Positions 41,095 through 50,344 of a stretch of 64,000 bases of DNA are shown here, piece after piece (the first letter of the stretch is position 1; every line of letters starts with the position of its first letter). The stretch is from Acanthosepion esculentum (Eukaryota > Mollusca > Cephalopoda > Sepiida > Sepiidae): positions 68,525,842 to 68,589,841 of the forward strand of contig OZ038488.1 in assembly GCA_964036315.1 (NCBI GenBank), written 5' to 3'. The notes under the pieces are model-generated. The model ran no database searches, had not been told where the DNA came from, and saw only the letters and a program-made list of their open reading frames with translations. Made by a program: the position numbers and the translations under genes.

Positions 41095-41488
41095 GTGAAA
41101 GAAAAAAAGATCATTCAGGCCTTCAGTAACGCTACCAAAATTCATACTCTGGCTTCCATCTTCAAATCCATTCAAGAACCATCGGTGAATATGTTTAAAA
41201 AAGCGTGAACAGTAGAGAGAAAAACTGGATCAAGCGGTAACAACAGGAAGTGGGACCATCATTTCAACTTAGACCTAAAGAGATCAATTAGAAAAGATCC
41301 AACTCAATTCATAAGACGTTTGGCACGTGAGAGAGGAGTTTCAGCTATGACAAATCAAAGAATAATGAAAATAGCTTGAAAATGAAATCATACGTGAAAA
41401 CTGTAAGGTACCTTGTTAATCCAGGAGAGAAAGTTAAAAGGTTACAAAGAGCGAGGATCATATTTGATAAGTTGGAAAATGACCCAGG

Positions 41489-41493
<5 letters not shown>
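41095..41493 (+). pseudogene. Mariner-like transposase N-terminal relic
   Basis: Codons from 41095 read KEKKIIQAFSNATKIHTLAS, KTGSSGNNRKWDHHFN, LKRSIRKDPTQFIRRLARER, GVSAMTNQRIMKI, then KRLQRARIIFDKLENDPGI. These match the two HTH segments and linker of Tc1/mariner transposases. Two in-frame stops occur. The DDE domain is absent, with (TA)n beginning at 41494. Confidence 0.72.

Positions 41494-41546
<53 letters not shown>
41493..41546. repeat. (TA)n microsatellite inside mariner
   Basis: About 26 units where the transposase catalytic region should be. Confidence 0.97.
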
Positions 41547-41548
<2 letters not shown>

Positions 41549-41810
41549 TTGAAATTTATTTCAATACTTCCTGAACTACCGATCCTTAGCTATGATTAAT
41601 TAATGCTGAACACGTCATTTTCGTTTATGATCGGTTTTCATCACGATACTTCTGCTAAGCTTAGAAAGTAATTATACATTCTTATTGCTCAAATAAGAGT
41701 GCAATAGTGTTATAAAAACATCTAAGAATTCCAGTAAGATATCTTTAATCATTCCTAAGGTACAACGGTTCAGAGTGTAATCTAACAATTAGACAATTTT
41801 GCTGTTACAC

Positions 41811-41813
<3 letters not shown>

Positions 41814-41890
<77 letters not shown>
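41814..41890. repeat. (TA)n microsatellite
   Basis: About 38 units between the mariner right end and the S1 SINE. Confidence 0.97.
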
Positions 41891-41893
<3 letters not shown>

Positions 41894-42096
41894 AGGCATG
41901 GAGGAGTAGTGGATAGCGGGTAGATTGAGCAATCGGAGAGCCGAGTTCGAATTCCAGCTTACGTGCTAATACCTTTGAGAAAGGTATTAATCCTCTTCTT
42001 CTCCCTCCAGCAATGGGTGAATAGAGAGCAGACAGGGTTATATAGCATTTGATGGCAACTGGTCTAGAAGAAGGACCATGTGAATTCAAAACCTCC
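41890..42096 (+). mobile_element. tRNA-derived SINE, family S1
   Basis: Head GGAGGCATGGAGGAGTAGTG is followed by GATAGCGGG (A-box region) and CGAGTTCGAATTCC (B box), then a pyrimidine run and GATGGCAACTGGTCTA. The 5' end abuts a 77-bp (TA)n array. It lacks the terminal hairpin region of the other copies. Confidence 0.65.
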
Positions 42097-42280
42097 GGGG
42101 GCCGTTTGGGAACCTTGATGCACGTAGTGCACCAGGTCTTTGTATTCGGCCCTTCAAAATGTGTGGACGGTTCTGCACAAAGCCTTCATCAATATAATCA
42201 AATTATATGTGCTGGTGTCTAGCTATCGGTTCCGAGGAACTGAGCTGCTTGACTCTCATACGTCGAATACAACGGGAGAG

Positions 42281-42323
42281 TCCATTACAGACACACACAC
42301 AGGCACATACACACGCACACACT

Positions 42324-42371
<48 letters not shown>

Positions 42372-42372
42372 A
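42281..42372. repeat. (CA)n(TA)n compound microsatellite
   Basis: CA with interruptions, then 11 TA units. Confidence 0.95.
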
Positions 42373-42429
42373 TATAGAAAAACAACTGAAAAGTTGCAAA
42401 TTAAAAAAAATTGAATGTTTTTTATGAAG

Positions 42430-42434
<5 letters not shown>

Positions 42435-42512
<78 letters not shown>
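42435..42512. repeat. (TA)n(GATA)n compound microsatellite
   Basis: TA run passing into GATA units that end exactly at the hammerhead-like core. Confidence 0.96.
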
Positions 42513-42556
42513 TTTGATATTTCAGATCGACCCCGATCTTTCATCAGAAATGACTG
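42505..42556 (-). ncRNA. Hammerhead-like core ending at a microsatellite
   Basis: On the minus strand: CUGAUGA (42541-42547); a six-pair stem II AGAUCG/CGAUCU with GGGU loop; GAAA (42520-42523); stem III UAU-CAA-AUA; then AUC, a valid NUH. The sequence after AUC is (GATA)n/(TA)n and cannot complete stem I, so the repeat effectively stops at the predicted cleavage position. Confidence 0.42.
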
Positions 42557-42908
42557 TTTTCAGAAGTTTGTTTACATTAAGTAGCGTCCGTCGGGAAACG
42601 CGGACGTCACGTGATATGGAATGCAACTGTGTTTGAATATTTCTAACGTAAATCAAACTGTAGTAATATTTTAGATGTTGTTTAAAAATTTTTTTAACTA
42701 TTTCTAAAAAAAAAATTTTGTTTAACTATTGAAATATTTATAAAGATTTAAAATACCTAAGTCTTTATTTAACCCAAGTTTATATGTATTTAATTTTAAA
42801 ATCCAGTATTTTACTTTTTTCTGCGTGTGTATGTGGAACTGAAATTAGAATCTATCAATACACATTTACAGTTTCCTAATGAGTGTACTGGTTGATTAAA
42901 ATGTTCAG

Positions 42909-42910
<2 letters not shown>
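42557..42910. other. Unassigned sequence
   Basis: May be the body of the repeat that ends in the minus-strand hammerhead-like core. It contains CGTCCG.CG..AACGCGGACG (42586-42607), an imperfect hairpin. Confidence 0.45.

Positions 42911-42955
<45 letters not shown>
42911..42955. repeat. (TA)n microsatellite
   Basis: About 22 units. Confidence 0.97.
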
Positions 42956-42956
<1 letters not shown>

Positions 42957-43084
42957 CCATGTCATGGATTTTAAAAAATCTAATACTATTTTTCATTACT
43001 ATGAACATTATAATTGATATCTACATTACGTTAGATTCCTGTCAGGGGTCAAATTTTCTTTATTAATAATTTCGATCGCTAGAC

Positions 43085-43265
43085 CAATAGGCATAGTTTC
43101 ACTCAGTTTCATTAAAAACGACTGACAAGATACTTTTTATTTACTTTTTCTTGTGTTCGTATTGTGTCTTATTATCTGAGCATAAAGTGTAAAATATTGT
43201 CCGAATGTTCTATATATTCGAGCGCTTTCGGCTGTTCTGTTAGCCATTATCAGTTTTTTTTAAAT
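43085..43265 (-). repeat. Dispersed repeat family S6, minus copy
   Basis: Minus strand: ACTGATAATGGCTAACAGAAC, AGCCGAAAGCGC, GAACATTCGGACAAT ... TCAGTCGTTTTTAATGAAA. Same layout as 21500-21720; first core box CUGAUAA, stem II GGCU/AGCC, then GAAA. Confidence 0.5.
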
Positions 43266-43329
43266 TTTAACTGAATATGTAGATTTATATATGTGTGTAT
43301 CTATAATGATGGGAATAATTTTCTTATTT

Positions 43330-43450
43330 TCCTGGATATGACGATAAACTACATCCGGCAGTACGGTCTCTGATCAGGAGGTTTTGAGGAGTATGTTAGG
43401 GGTGGTAGTACCTGTTATGGTCCCAATTGTGGGCAAATAGTGAACCTCCA
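43330..43450 (-). repeat. Dispersed repeat related to 28855-29000
   Basis: Same family as 28855-29000. It lies about 130 bp upstream of the short Penelope insertion at 43587. Confidence 0.45.
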
Positions 43451-43586
43451 AGCAAAAACTTTAAAAGTATAAAATACACTTTTATAGTAAAAAAACAGCA
43501 ATACATTTTTATATAAAAAGTACCAACAATACATAATTTTAGTAAAATGACCAACAATACATTTTTAAAGCAATTCAAAATATACA

Positions 43587-43833
43587 CAGTATTTACATTG
43601 TTCGGACTATTGTCCTCATCTATGTCGCCATATTTGTCACAACGTTTCGGCCGTTGTACGCTCCGACCTTCTTCAGGTAGTTGGAATTTCGAACCGAACC
43701 CTTTATTTCGATCACTGGGGTAGACTGTTCTAGTTCCACGAGCCATGTTTGATGGATGTCAGTTATCAGTTATCAATAGTCCGAATAATGTAAATACTGT
43801 ACATAATACCTCATCTCAGAAATATAGACAGAC
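43587..43833 (+). mobile_element. Short Penelope terminal-repeat insertion with 12-bp TSD
   Basis: A 247-bp insert flanked by perfect copies of TCAAAATATACA (43575-43586 and 43834-43845). It contains the Penelope terminal repeat up to ...GTCAGTTATCAGTTATC and then an inverted terminal piece (ATAGTCCGAATAATG...CTCAGAAATATAGAC). No coding sequence is present. It shows that the terminal repeat with its inverted tail can itself behave as an inserted unit. Confidence 0.8.
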
Positions 43834-43896
43834 TCAAAATATACAGTTGCGTTAAAAATATATTTACTTGACAACATAAAATTGTGTTCATATTAT

Positions 43897-44160
43897 TTAG
43901 ATTTCGAAATTAAACAACCCATAGAGGTGTTGATATACCGCTAAAGAAAGCCAACCAAGCAACCAACCAAATTTTTGTGCGTTGGCTTTTAATTCTTTTA
44001 TCATTAATGATGCCATTATTATTAGCATTTTTTTACATGTTGATGAGGCTACTATATTTGTATTTTCTACAGGTATGTTATGGCCGGAGTTTGGTAGGTT
44101 TCTGTGTTTGTTTAAATGAGTCCTAATTGAGCTATGGTCAGAGAAATGCAACGTGAGTCT
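43897..44160 (-). pseudogene. Penelope-like endonuclease C-terminal fragment
   Basis: Minus-strand codons read SSIRTHLNKHRNLPNSG, IPVENTNIV, then a basic/aliphatic segment LMIKELKAN, similar to the region after the GIY-YIG core in some Penelope proteins. There is no core motif in this fragment. Assignment rests on resemblance only. Confidence 0.4.
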
Positions 44161-44335
44161 TCTTGATAGCCACGTAGTGATATTGTGGGAACAACTGGCG
44201 GTTCATGTGGGAGGAGTAAGGTACTTACCTGGGTTGTTCTGGTCGACTAAAATCTGTTACCTTCTTTTTACCATTTTTTAAATACTTACAAGTTCTTGTG
44301 ACTTATCACGTGATCACTGAAGTGGTTATATAAAG

Positions 44336-44919
44336 TGTTATGGTCCAGGTTCCTTGTACCACGGTGTTGGTCCAAGGTACAACCAATGAAGAATAACTCG
44401 AACACAGGTATGGAATAACACAGATATATTACAAACAGAATATGTACAAAAGAAGTAGAAAGTGTTAGTAATAACAATCAGGTTAGGTTAGAGAGAACTA
44501 TGTTGTCTCGACCAGTATCACTATTCCAATGTCTTACAGTAATCGTCTGACGCGACTCTGTCTCTGACTGACTGACTGACTGACTCACTCACTCACTCAC
44601 TCACTCACTCCCTCGATGTTTAACAACACTCCCACGTGTGTCGAATGTGGCACAAGGCCGGTTTAATGTGGGCTTACCGATCCCGTTGGCTCGGTCAAAA
44701 ATATGCCCATTAGAACCCGTATACACGGGTTCAGGGACTGTCTACCACCCCGGACGGCACTTTGCCCTGCGGCAAAGCCCAGTCCGAGTTCCTCCCCACC
44801 GAGGCAGAGAGTTCGACAGCAAAGCCGACTCACTGACTGTGTCTGCTGCTCCCTCTTGAGGCGCAGTATTTATGAGGTACAGAACAGTCTATTAATATTA
44901 TGGGTAAGTTCCCATAACA
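44336..44919. mobile_element. Solo LTR with 5-bp target duplication
   Basis: The 584-bp segment begins TGTTATGG and ends CCCATAACA, so the termini are inverted TG...CA. It is flanked by perfect TAAAG (44331-44335 and 44920-44924). No internal domain remains. Inside are a TGAC/TCAC microsatellite (44565-44610) and a hairpin-rich segment (44617-44820) shared with 37757-37955. Family (Gypsy, BEL or Copia) cannot be decided. Confidence 0.82.
44617..44820. repeat. Hairpin-rich segment R, copy in LTR
   Basis: About 200 bp shared with 37757-37955. It holds two strong hairpins, GAACCCGT/ACGGGTTC at 44713-44732 and CTTTGCC/GGCAAAG at 44760-44777. The hairpins could reflect RNA structure or an origin as an independent element. 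Confidence 0.7.
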
Positions 44920-45009
44920 TAAAGGAAATCTTTTTTCCTCTTTTTTACCCTTGTTATCTGACGGAGAAGCTACGTCGCGGAAGTGGATTATTTTTTCGCA
45001 ACTTAAGGT

Positions 45010-45190
45010 AATTAGATAGGTTTACCTATCGTCCGGTTCACACGCCTGCCAGGCTTTTTGAACAGGAGAAGAGGCTTATTCTTTGTTTTTTTGTTTAGAA
45101 TTGGGTTCCTGGTGCCTTCTAAGGTCTACTTCAACACTATATCTCTAACATCCCCGCTTAAAACTCTGGAATTTTATTTATTATTTATAT
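45010..45190. repeat. Single copy of the 194-bp unit
   Basis: GGTTTACCTATCGTCCGGTTC, TTTTTTGTTTAGAATTGGG, CTTCTAAGGTCTACTTC and CTTAAAACTCTGGA match the trimer at 11240-11815, closest to its second unit. Confidence 0.8.
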
Positions 45191-45314
45191 GGGCTACCTT
45201 GAGTTGTTTTTCGGCCTTGTACAAAGTGAGCATCATTAGAAAAATGCTGTAATAGAATTCATAAGAGAAATAAAACAAATCGTTCGCACCGGAATCTTAG
45301 CAACCTCAGTATAT

Positions 45315-45745
45315 AACTGTAGACGACAGTTCCGTTTTTAGTATAATGAAAAAATCTTTCACTTTGCATCAGCACATCTACACCTCGCTTCGTGCATTGT
45401 GTTAGGTAATTAAAAATACCGTTCCCTTTGTTGAATAAAAATGAGGGCGCGCAGGCCTTTCGATGACTGACCTTATTAGTAACACATGTCACTAGAAAGA
45501 CATTACAATTTATCACTATCCTACAGCCTGATTTCACTTGCAAATATGCAACAAAGTGTGGCGGTCAGCGAGTAGAATTGCCCAACATAACAAGTCACAG
45601 TGTATACCAATGTAGCAAGTGCTTTGTTTGCAAAACCTTGGTTTAGCGTGTAGGCCACTCTCTAGATTAATGAGTTCCCAGAACATCAACAAGGAAATCA
45701 GCCATGCCAATCGTCGTATTCGGACAGGAGTTGATATTCCAATAT
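45315..45745. repeat. Dispersed 440-bp repeat, copy 2
   Basis: Second copy of 27455-27900. It lacks part of the GAATATCAACAAGGAAATC segment and also runs into GATA.TAAATTGATAATA and (TA)n. Confidence 0.85.
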
Positions 45746-45768
45746 ATGTATATATTGATATTAAATTG

Positions 45769-45772
<4 letters not shown>

Positions 45773-45820
<48 letters not shown>
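45773..45820. repeat. (TA)n microsatellite
   Basis: About 23 units; the MITE starts at its right edge. Confidence 0.97.
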
Positions 45821-45823
<3 letters not shown>

Positions 45824-45986
45824 TAACCGGATATAAGAGAGTTGTCGGGACCGGATAATAAGTCTCTTATATCCGGGTTTCTCTTATATCCGGGTAAGAT
45901 ATATTTTGTTTTATTAACACAGGCTCTAATTTGGGACCAGAGAAAATCCCTCTTATATCCGGGTTTCTCTTATATCCGGGTTACAC
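45821..45986. mobile_element. MITE with subterminal CTCTTATATCCGGG repeats
   Basis: The termini are GTGTAACCGGATATAAGAGA and its complement TCTCTTATATCCGGGTTACAC, flanked by TA. The 14-mer CTCTTATATCCGGG or its complement recurs about five times in 166 bp, near both ends. TA target and CAGTGTAACC-like ends suggest a Tc1/mariner/pogo-type source. Embedded between two (TA)n arrays. Confidence 0.75.
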
Positions 45987-45987
45987 T

Positions 45988-45990
<3 letters not shown>

Positions 45991-46048
<58 letters not shown>
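45991..46048. repeat. (TA)n microsatellite
   Basis: About 28 units right of the MITE; with 45773-45820 it suggests insertion into one TA array. Confidence 0.97.
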
Positions 46049-46050
<2 letters not shown>

Positions 46051-46105
46051 TATTCAATTTAAACGTTATTTTAGTGGATAAATATATGTGAATAGACGTT
46101 CCACT
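46049..46105 (-). repeat. Shared SINE tail fragment
   Basis: Second copy of the 28660-28712 segment, also starting directly at the end of a (TA)n array. Confidence 0.5.
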
Positions 46106-46179
46106 TATTTATGAAGTAGTATATTTATTAATTTTCGTCTGAAAAGTAGTATTAGATTCTTTTTTAAATCCATAACATG

Positions 46180-46221
46180 TGTATATATATATATATATAT
46201 TTATTTATTTATTTATATATA

Positions 46222-46262
<41 letters not shown>
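46180..46262. repeat. (TA)n(TTTA)n(GT)n compound microsatellite
   Basis: Short TA, TTTA, TA and GT runs in succession. Confidence 0.95.
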
Positions 46263-46264
<2 letters not shown>

Positions 46265-46901
46265 CGGATCAAGTCGGCTCCCCACGAAAGATTATTGCCT
46301 GTAGAACATTTCTACCTAGAAAAATATGATTTTAAAGCCATGCCAAATTCACTATAATTGAAAAATTAGAAATAGACAGGCGAAATTAGCTTATAAAATA
46401 TATTCGAAGAACATGAAAACAAATGGATTTTGCGCCTCAGAACACTTCGTACAGACGGGCTTAACCACAAATTTACCAACATAGATAGAATTAATAAATA
46501 ACCCCATAAATCAAGCCCTACCTACCTACATTTCTCACCCATACAAGACAGACATGCTTGCAGAGGTGTTGAGGTCTCACACTTATACCAATAAGACTTA
46601 CACACATCATGCACACTCCCAAAGAATAAAAAGATAACATACTCTTAACACACACATCCTCACTCCCAGCAACCAATAAAACTGTCAAAATGACCAAGAA
46701 GGGAATTCTACGACTCATGAATCTCCCCAGCCACTATCTTAAAAACAACTTAAAAGAGGCCGTTTGACCAACACAAGGACTGACCAATATTAATGTTAAA
46801 AAAACAAACAAATGAAAACTATAAAGTTCATTTTCTTCATAAACAGTCATTCACTCCTGTAGTTCACTTCTACTAACCAACTAAATTTATTCTCCGAAAA
46901 A
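46263..46901. other. Unassigned sequence
   Basis: No gene. Likely includes the body of the repeat ending in the hammerhead-like motif at 46902-46965. Confidence 0.45.
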
Positions 46902-46965
46902 TATTTTTCTCCTGATGATGGCCTTGCTGGCCGAAACTAGTTGAGAAACCTAGTTGAAATAATAA
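46902..46965 (+). ncRNA. Hammerhead-like motif in an unclassified repeat
   Basis: CUGAUGA at 46912-46918; stem II GGCC-UUGCU-GGCC at 46920-46932; GAAA at 46933-46936; stem III CUAG (46937-46940) with CUAG (46950-46953) across a 9-nt loop; GUU triplet ending at 46955. Stem I is weak: five of seven positions pair between 46905-46911 and 46956-46962. Every core element is in order, but the sequence surroundings are unrelated to family S3. Confidence 0.48.
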
Positions 46966-47037
46966 AACAAAAGAAATATTAATATACAACCCAGTGCGTC
47001 TGAAAATTTTAATTTTTTAATATTTTTTATTGTTCAA

Positions 47038-47040
<3 letters not shown>

Positions 47041-47111
<71 letters not shown>
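47041..47111. repeat. (TA)n microsatellite
   Basis: About 35 units. Confidence 0.97.
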
Positions 47112-47113
<2 letters not shown>

Positions 47114-47393
47114 AGCTCTTTGGTTCGAGGTGTGAGTTTGTAAACAGTGACTTAAGCTAATATTGCACGACTCTTCGGCAGAATTGAGTCACTGTCAGTC
47201 ACTGTATGTTTATCTAAATCTAAAAATAAACACGCTAAAATTCACCTTCATCCCTGCCATGCGCCGACGGCTTACTGGTAGAAGTTCCGGCTGACGCAAA
47301 TTCAGTCGGGTTTCGATCCTAGCTAGAGGCAACCGGACGTCTAGCCACACTGATGAGCTGTAAAACAGCGAAACAGTCTGTCTATGGATGACA

Positions 47394-47397
<4 letters not shown>
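47112..47397 (+). mobile_element. tRNA-derived SINE with hammerhead (family S3 relative)
   Basis: A tRNA-like region near 47255-47325 contains a CGACGGCTTACTGGTAGAAG stretch (A-box region) and GGGTTTCGATCCT (B box). It is followed directly by the hammerhead-like motif at 47338-47392 and then (TA)n. Sequence from GTCTAGCCACA onward matches the minus-strand element at 906-959. The 5' portion (47112-47250) differs from the other copies, so the head may come from another subfamily. (TA)n arrays flank both ends. Confidence 0.6.
47338..47392 (+). ncRNA. Hammerhead ribozyme-like motif, intact core
   Basis: Core box CUGAUGA at 47350-47356; stem II GCUGU-AAA-ACAGC at 47357-47369; GAAA at 47370-47373; stem III CA-GUC-UG at 47374-47380; cleavage triplet GUC at 47380-47382. 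Stem I pairs CCACA (47345-47349) with UAUGG (47383-47387), with one C-A mismatch. All invariant core bases I can check are present, so this is the best catalytic candidate. It ends a tRNA-derived SINE and is followed within about 10 bp by (TA)n. Confidence 0.68.

Positions 47398-47454
<57 letters not shown>
47397..47454. repeat. (TA)n microsatellite at SINE 3' end
   Basis: About 28 units, following the intact-core hammerhead. Confidence 0.97.
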
Positions 47455-47456
<2 letters not shown>

Positions 47457-47723
47457 ATGCATGTTTCATTAAATAATATAAGCCATTATCAAAGATGACA
47501 ATTACATTACAATATATTAAGCAATACACAGACAAAACAATAATGATAGTCTGTTTATGTTTACATGGCAGATTTCCAAGCAACGGCAAACTCATGCATG
47601 CAAGACGCTGGAAGCGAAAATCGCACCACAGCTCATGACGTCACACATGACCACGCGAGTGTGAAAACGAGAAGTATTGAGTATGTGAAGCCGTTGGTAT
47701 AAGCCAATGGCTTCTGTTATAAA

Positions 47724-47940
47724 TTATAGGCATTCAAGAATATTTGTGGAGATTTCATAGTTTATTTTGTTCAGGTTAGGTTTCAATTGTTTTATGTATA
47801 TTGCTTCAAGAATGTTTTGTTTTTGTTTATTGTTTTCATGTTTAAGTATAATTGTGTTTTCAACGAGGATTTTCCGGAATTGTTTATGTGACAAGGCATG
47901 TTGTTTGAAATGCCTAAAAATGTTAGTTATCATTCAAATG
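47724..47940 (-). pseudogene. Penelope-like endonuclease C-terminal fragment
   Basis: Minus-strand codons give HFKQHALSHKQFRKILVEN, TIILKHENNKQKQNILEAI and YIKQLKPNLNKI, resembling the C-terminal tail of a GIY-YIG/Penelope endonuclease (H...E.N...R..LEA.YI...P.LN). Upstream it is cut by a (TA)n array at 47950. Confidence 0.5.
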
Positions 47941-47946
47941 TAGTGT

Positions 47947-47949
<3 letters not shown>

Positions 47950-48005
<56 letters not shown>
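47950..48005. repeat. (TA)n microsatellite
   Basis: About 28 units, cutting the Penelope-like fragment at 47724-47940. Confidence 0.97.
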
Positions 48006-48007
<2 letters not shown>

Positions 48008-48884
48008 TCATTAAGTTGAAATCATGTATCTTTTTAATCAAATTTGTTTCAGTAGCTCCAGTCAAGTTTCTATTCATTTTGTATAAATTTGGAATTATTT
48101 ATTTCTTAAGGTAGAACTGATAGCAAATTCTTTGTTATTGTAGATCTTAATAACGACATCAAGCGAAATTAAGACCTACGGAAGAAAGCATTCACTGTTT
48201 ATGGCAGTGGACAACACAAGTTATTAGCAAGAAAACATAGTGACGTACAGTCTTCCAGGATAACTCCCTAATAACGGATTAAAAAAAAATAAAACCGTTG
48301 AACCAGTAGTGAAAAGAATAAACAGAACAATGCCGGTAAATTATTGTTCTCGAACAACAGTCACCGTAGCAGAGTATGCCTGTCGCGTACTCATCTCGTC
48401 AACCATCAGAGTGCCTGCACTTGAAATGGAACGCTACCTTAGGTATTCGTTCGCGAAGTTTAAAGCTAACAACAACAAGGCTACATATCAACATTGCCCA
48501 TACCAAATAACTCTTTGTCGCTATCATCTGCTGCTAACCGACGTGTCGACCGCATATGTTGGAAGCCGATACGCTGCAAATGCGCTTGTTTGATGGACGA
48601 GACAAACAATTTAGTCACTGTTTGTATTACACAAGCCCGCCAGTTACAGTTATAGGCGCGGTCGGAACGGTCGGTGTGTAGTGGTAAGGAGACTTCGCTA
48701 TCGGGCAAGTTTTCATACCCACCTAAGCCTCACCAATCGTGTCAACACATCTTTTTTTTTTCCTTATCAGCCTGAGAATCCATTTATCTTGATTTTGTTT
48801 CTCAGTTATATCTTCCCTTCAACTCAGTTTCACATTTTTTATTTTATTTTACCCTTCTTTCAGTTCACCTTTTGTCTTACGTCA
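48006..48884. other. Unassigned sequence
   Basis: A 94-codon plus frame (48309-48593) has no recognised domain. CGCGGTCGGAACGGTCGGTGT and GTAGTGGTAAGGAGACTTCGC near 48656-48697 look tRNA-like but unproven. Confidence 0.45.
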
Positions 48885-48940
48885 GGATGTAGGCGGTCAT
48901 GGCTCTCTACAGCTTCCTGTCTTTCGTTGCTCTAAATTAC
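48885..48940 (-). repeat. LINE-A 3' terminal stub
   Basis: CAGGATGTAGGCGGTCATGG then CTCTCTACAGCTTCC matches the terminal segment of the LINE-A copies at 9060, 9680 and 36895. Confidence 0.45.
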
Positions 48941-49284
48941 CAGCCTTTACGTTAGCCTTCATTAATCGTTAAACGGCGAAGAAATGTTGCACGATTACCA
49001 AACGTATAGATTTTTTGCTGATTTTTGCGTTAATCATATACAAAATCTATAACAATAATGTTTTAGCTCTTGGATTTTAAAAATAATGAGAAAAAGTAAA
49101 TAAAACAAATTTAGTGCTCATAAATTTAATTTTTTTTTTTTAAATGTACGTTACTTCCCGAAGCATTCTTGCACAATGGAGTTTTTCATTTGTTGCGCCA
49201 AAGATGTTGGAGTTGTTCACTTTCTTACTATTATTTACATCTTTTCACTTCGGGAACTATGCACGCAGACGTTCGGCACTTCGA

Positions 49285-49372
49285 CATTGTGTAATGGTTA
49301 ACAAGCTGGTCTCGTTGGGATCAAACGCGGTATATCGCGCAGTTAGAGCTCAATTATAGTGGTAGGCAGGCA
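49285..49372 (+). repeat. tRNA-like segment (tentative)
   Basis: TGTGTAATGGTTAACAAGCTG then GTCTCGTTGGGATCAAACGC resembles a tRNA D-arm to anticodon-arm region and a weak B box. Probably an eroded SINE head. Confidence 0.25.
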
Positions 49373-49778
49373 CCAGGAAACTAACCATTTTCGGAAATCA
49401 GAGGTAACTGACGCAAGGTTGTGCTTTAACTACCGTATATACTCCTGTATCGTGCGATCTCCAAATATTCACTTATAAAATATGATTTTCCTTTATCTCG
49501 TGTATCATACGAAAGATCAAATTACAATAGATTAACCTCTTTACCTCTGTCTCTTTACACCATCTTCTAGTTAAATAAGTTAAAAAAGTAAAAGAGAACG
49601 ATAAAAGTATCGTTAGTAACGCTAAACTCATTGTATAAACGCGTACAGCCATAAACAACCAAATGAGAAACAGATAAACATAAACGTAAACAATGGAAAA
49701 GTTGCAGATTCGCTGTGCTTGTATTTTATAATATTTTACTTATATGTGTATATTACATGCATCATTATTGGACGAGAG

Positions 49779-50010
49779 GCATGGTGGGGTACTGGATAGC
49801 GGTTCGGCTTGAGTAATCGGAGAATCGAATTCCAGTCGAATCCATTACATTTATTTTGGAAAGGTATGAATCTTCTTCTTCTCCCTACTGGGTTCTATAG
49901 TTTTGGATGGCAACTGGTCTACCGCAGAAAGAAATGACAACCTACTGCAGGAAAAAATCTCGTCAGTCATGTATCGAAAGATACATGATCGCATGGCGCA
50001 TAACTAACTG
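49779..50010 (+). mobile_element. tRNA-derived SINE, family S1 (best copy)
   Basis: Head GGCATGGTGGGGTACTGG, then ATAGCGGTTCGGCTTGAG and ATCGGAGAATCG with a decayed B box, followed by a pyrimidine run, GATGGCAACTGGTCTACCG, CCTACTGCAGG and a perfect terminal hairpin (stem TCATGTATC, loop GAAA) at 49967-49988. Four copies of this family lie in the window. Confidence 0.65.
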
Positions 50011-50344
50011 ACTGATCAATGGATATAGTTAAGTAAACAAATAAAAATCATGTTTATTTTAAATACAGCTGTACTTTTTGGCTACAGTAAATGAATATAT
50101 AGAGTGGTCAACGGCATAGCCATGGCCAGCAGTCCATATGCTAATTTTGTCTCATGTATGATGCGACCCTCTTAAAATTAGCTTCAAAATTAGGCCTTCA
50201 ATAGTCGCATGATATGCGAGTATATGCAGTATATAGAAAATTCTATGAAAATTACATTTGAACTCTTTTAGATTAGAAAAATAAACAAAAAATAGGGAAA
50301 TAATGCAAATGTTAGATTTCCTAAATTTAATATATTTTTAAAGT
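50011..50344. other. Unassigned sequence
   Basis: AT-rich, no recognisable content. Confidence 0.5.

Larger units (their letters stand above)
40860..41813 (+). mobile_element. Mariner-like element with perfect 22-bp TIRs
   Basis: TGGGTGTAACAGCAAAATTG... at 40860-40881 is the exact reverse complement of 41792-41813. TA-rich microsatellites abut both ends, consistent with TA target choice. The 954-bp body holds an N-terminal transposase relic and an internal (TA)n array replacing the catalytic part. Confidence 0.85.

Noticed and set aside
43396..43746. ORF beginning MARGTRTVYPSDRNKG, conserved with one at 29642-29863
   Set aside because: Both lie across copies of the Penelope terminal repeat; the protein similarity follows from nucleotide identity of the repeat, and one frame runs into unrelated flank.
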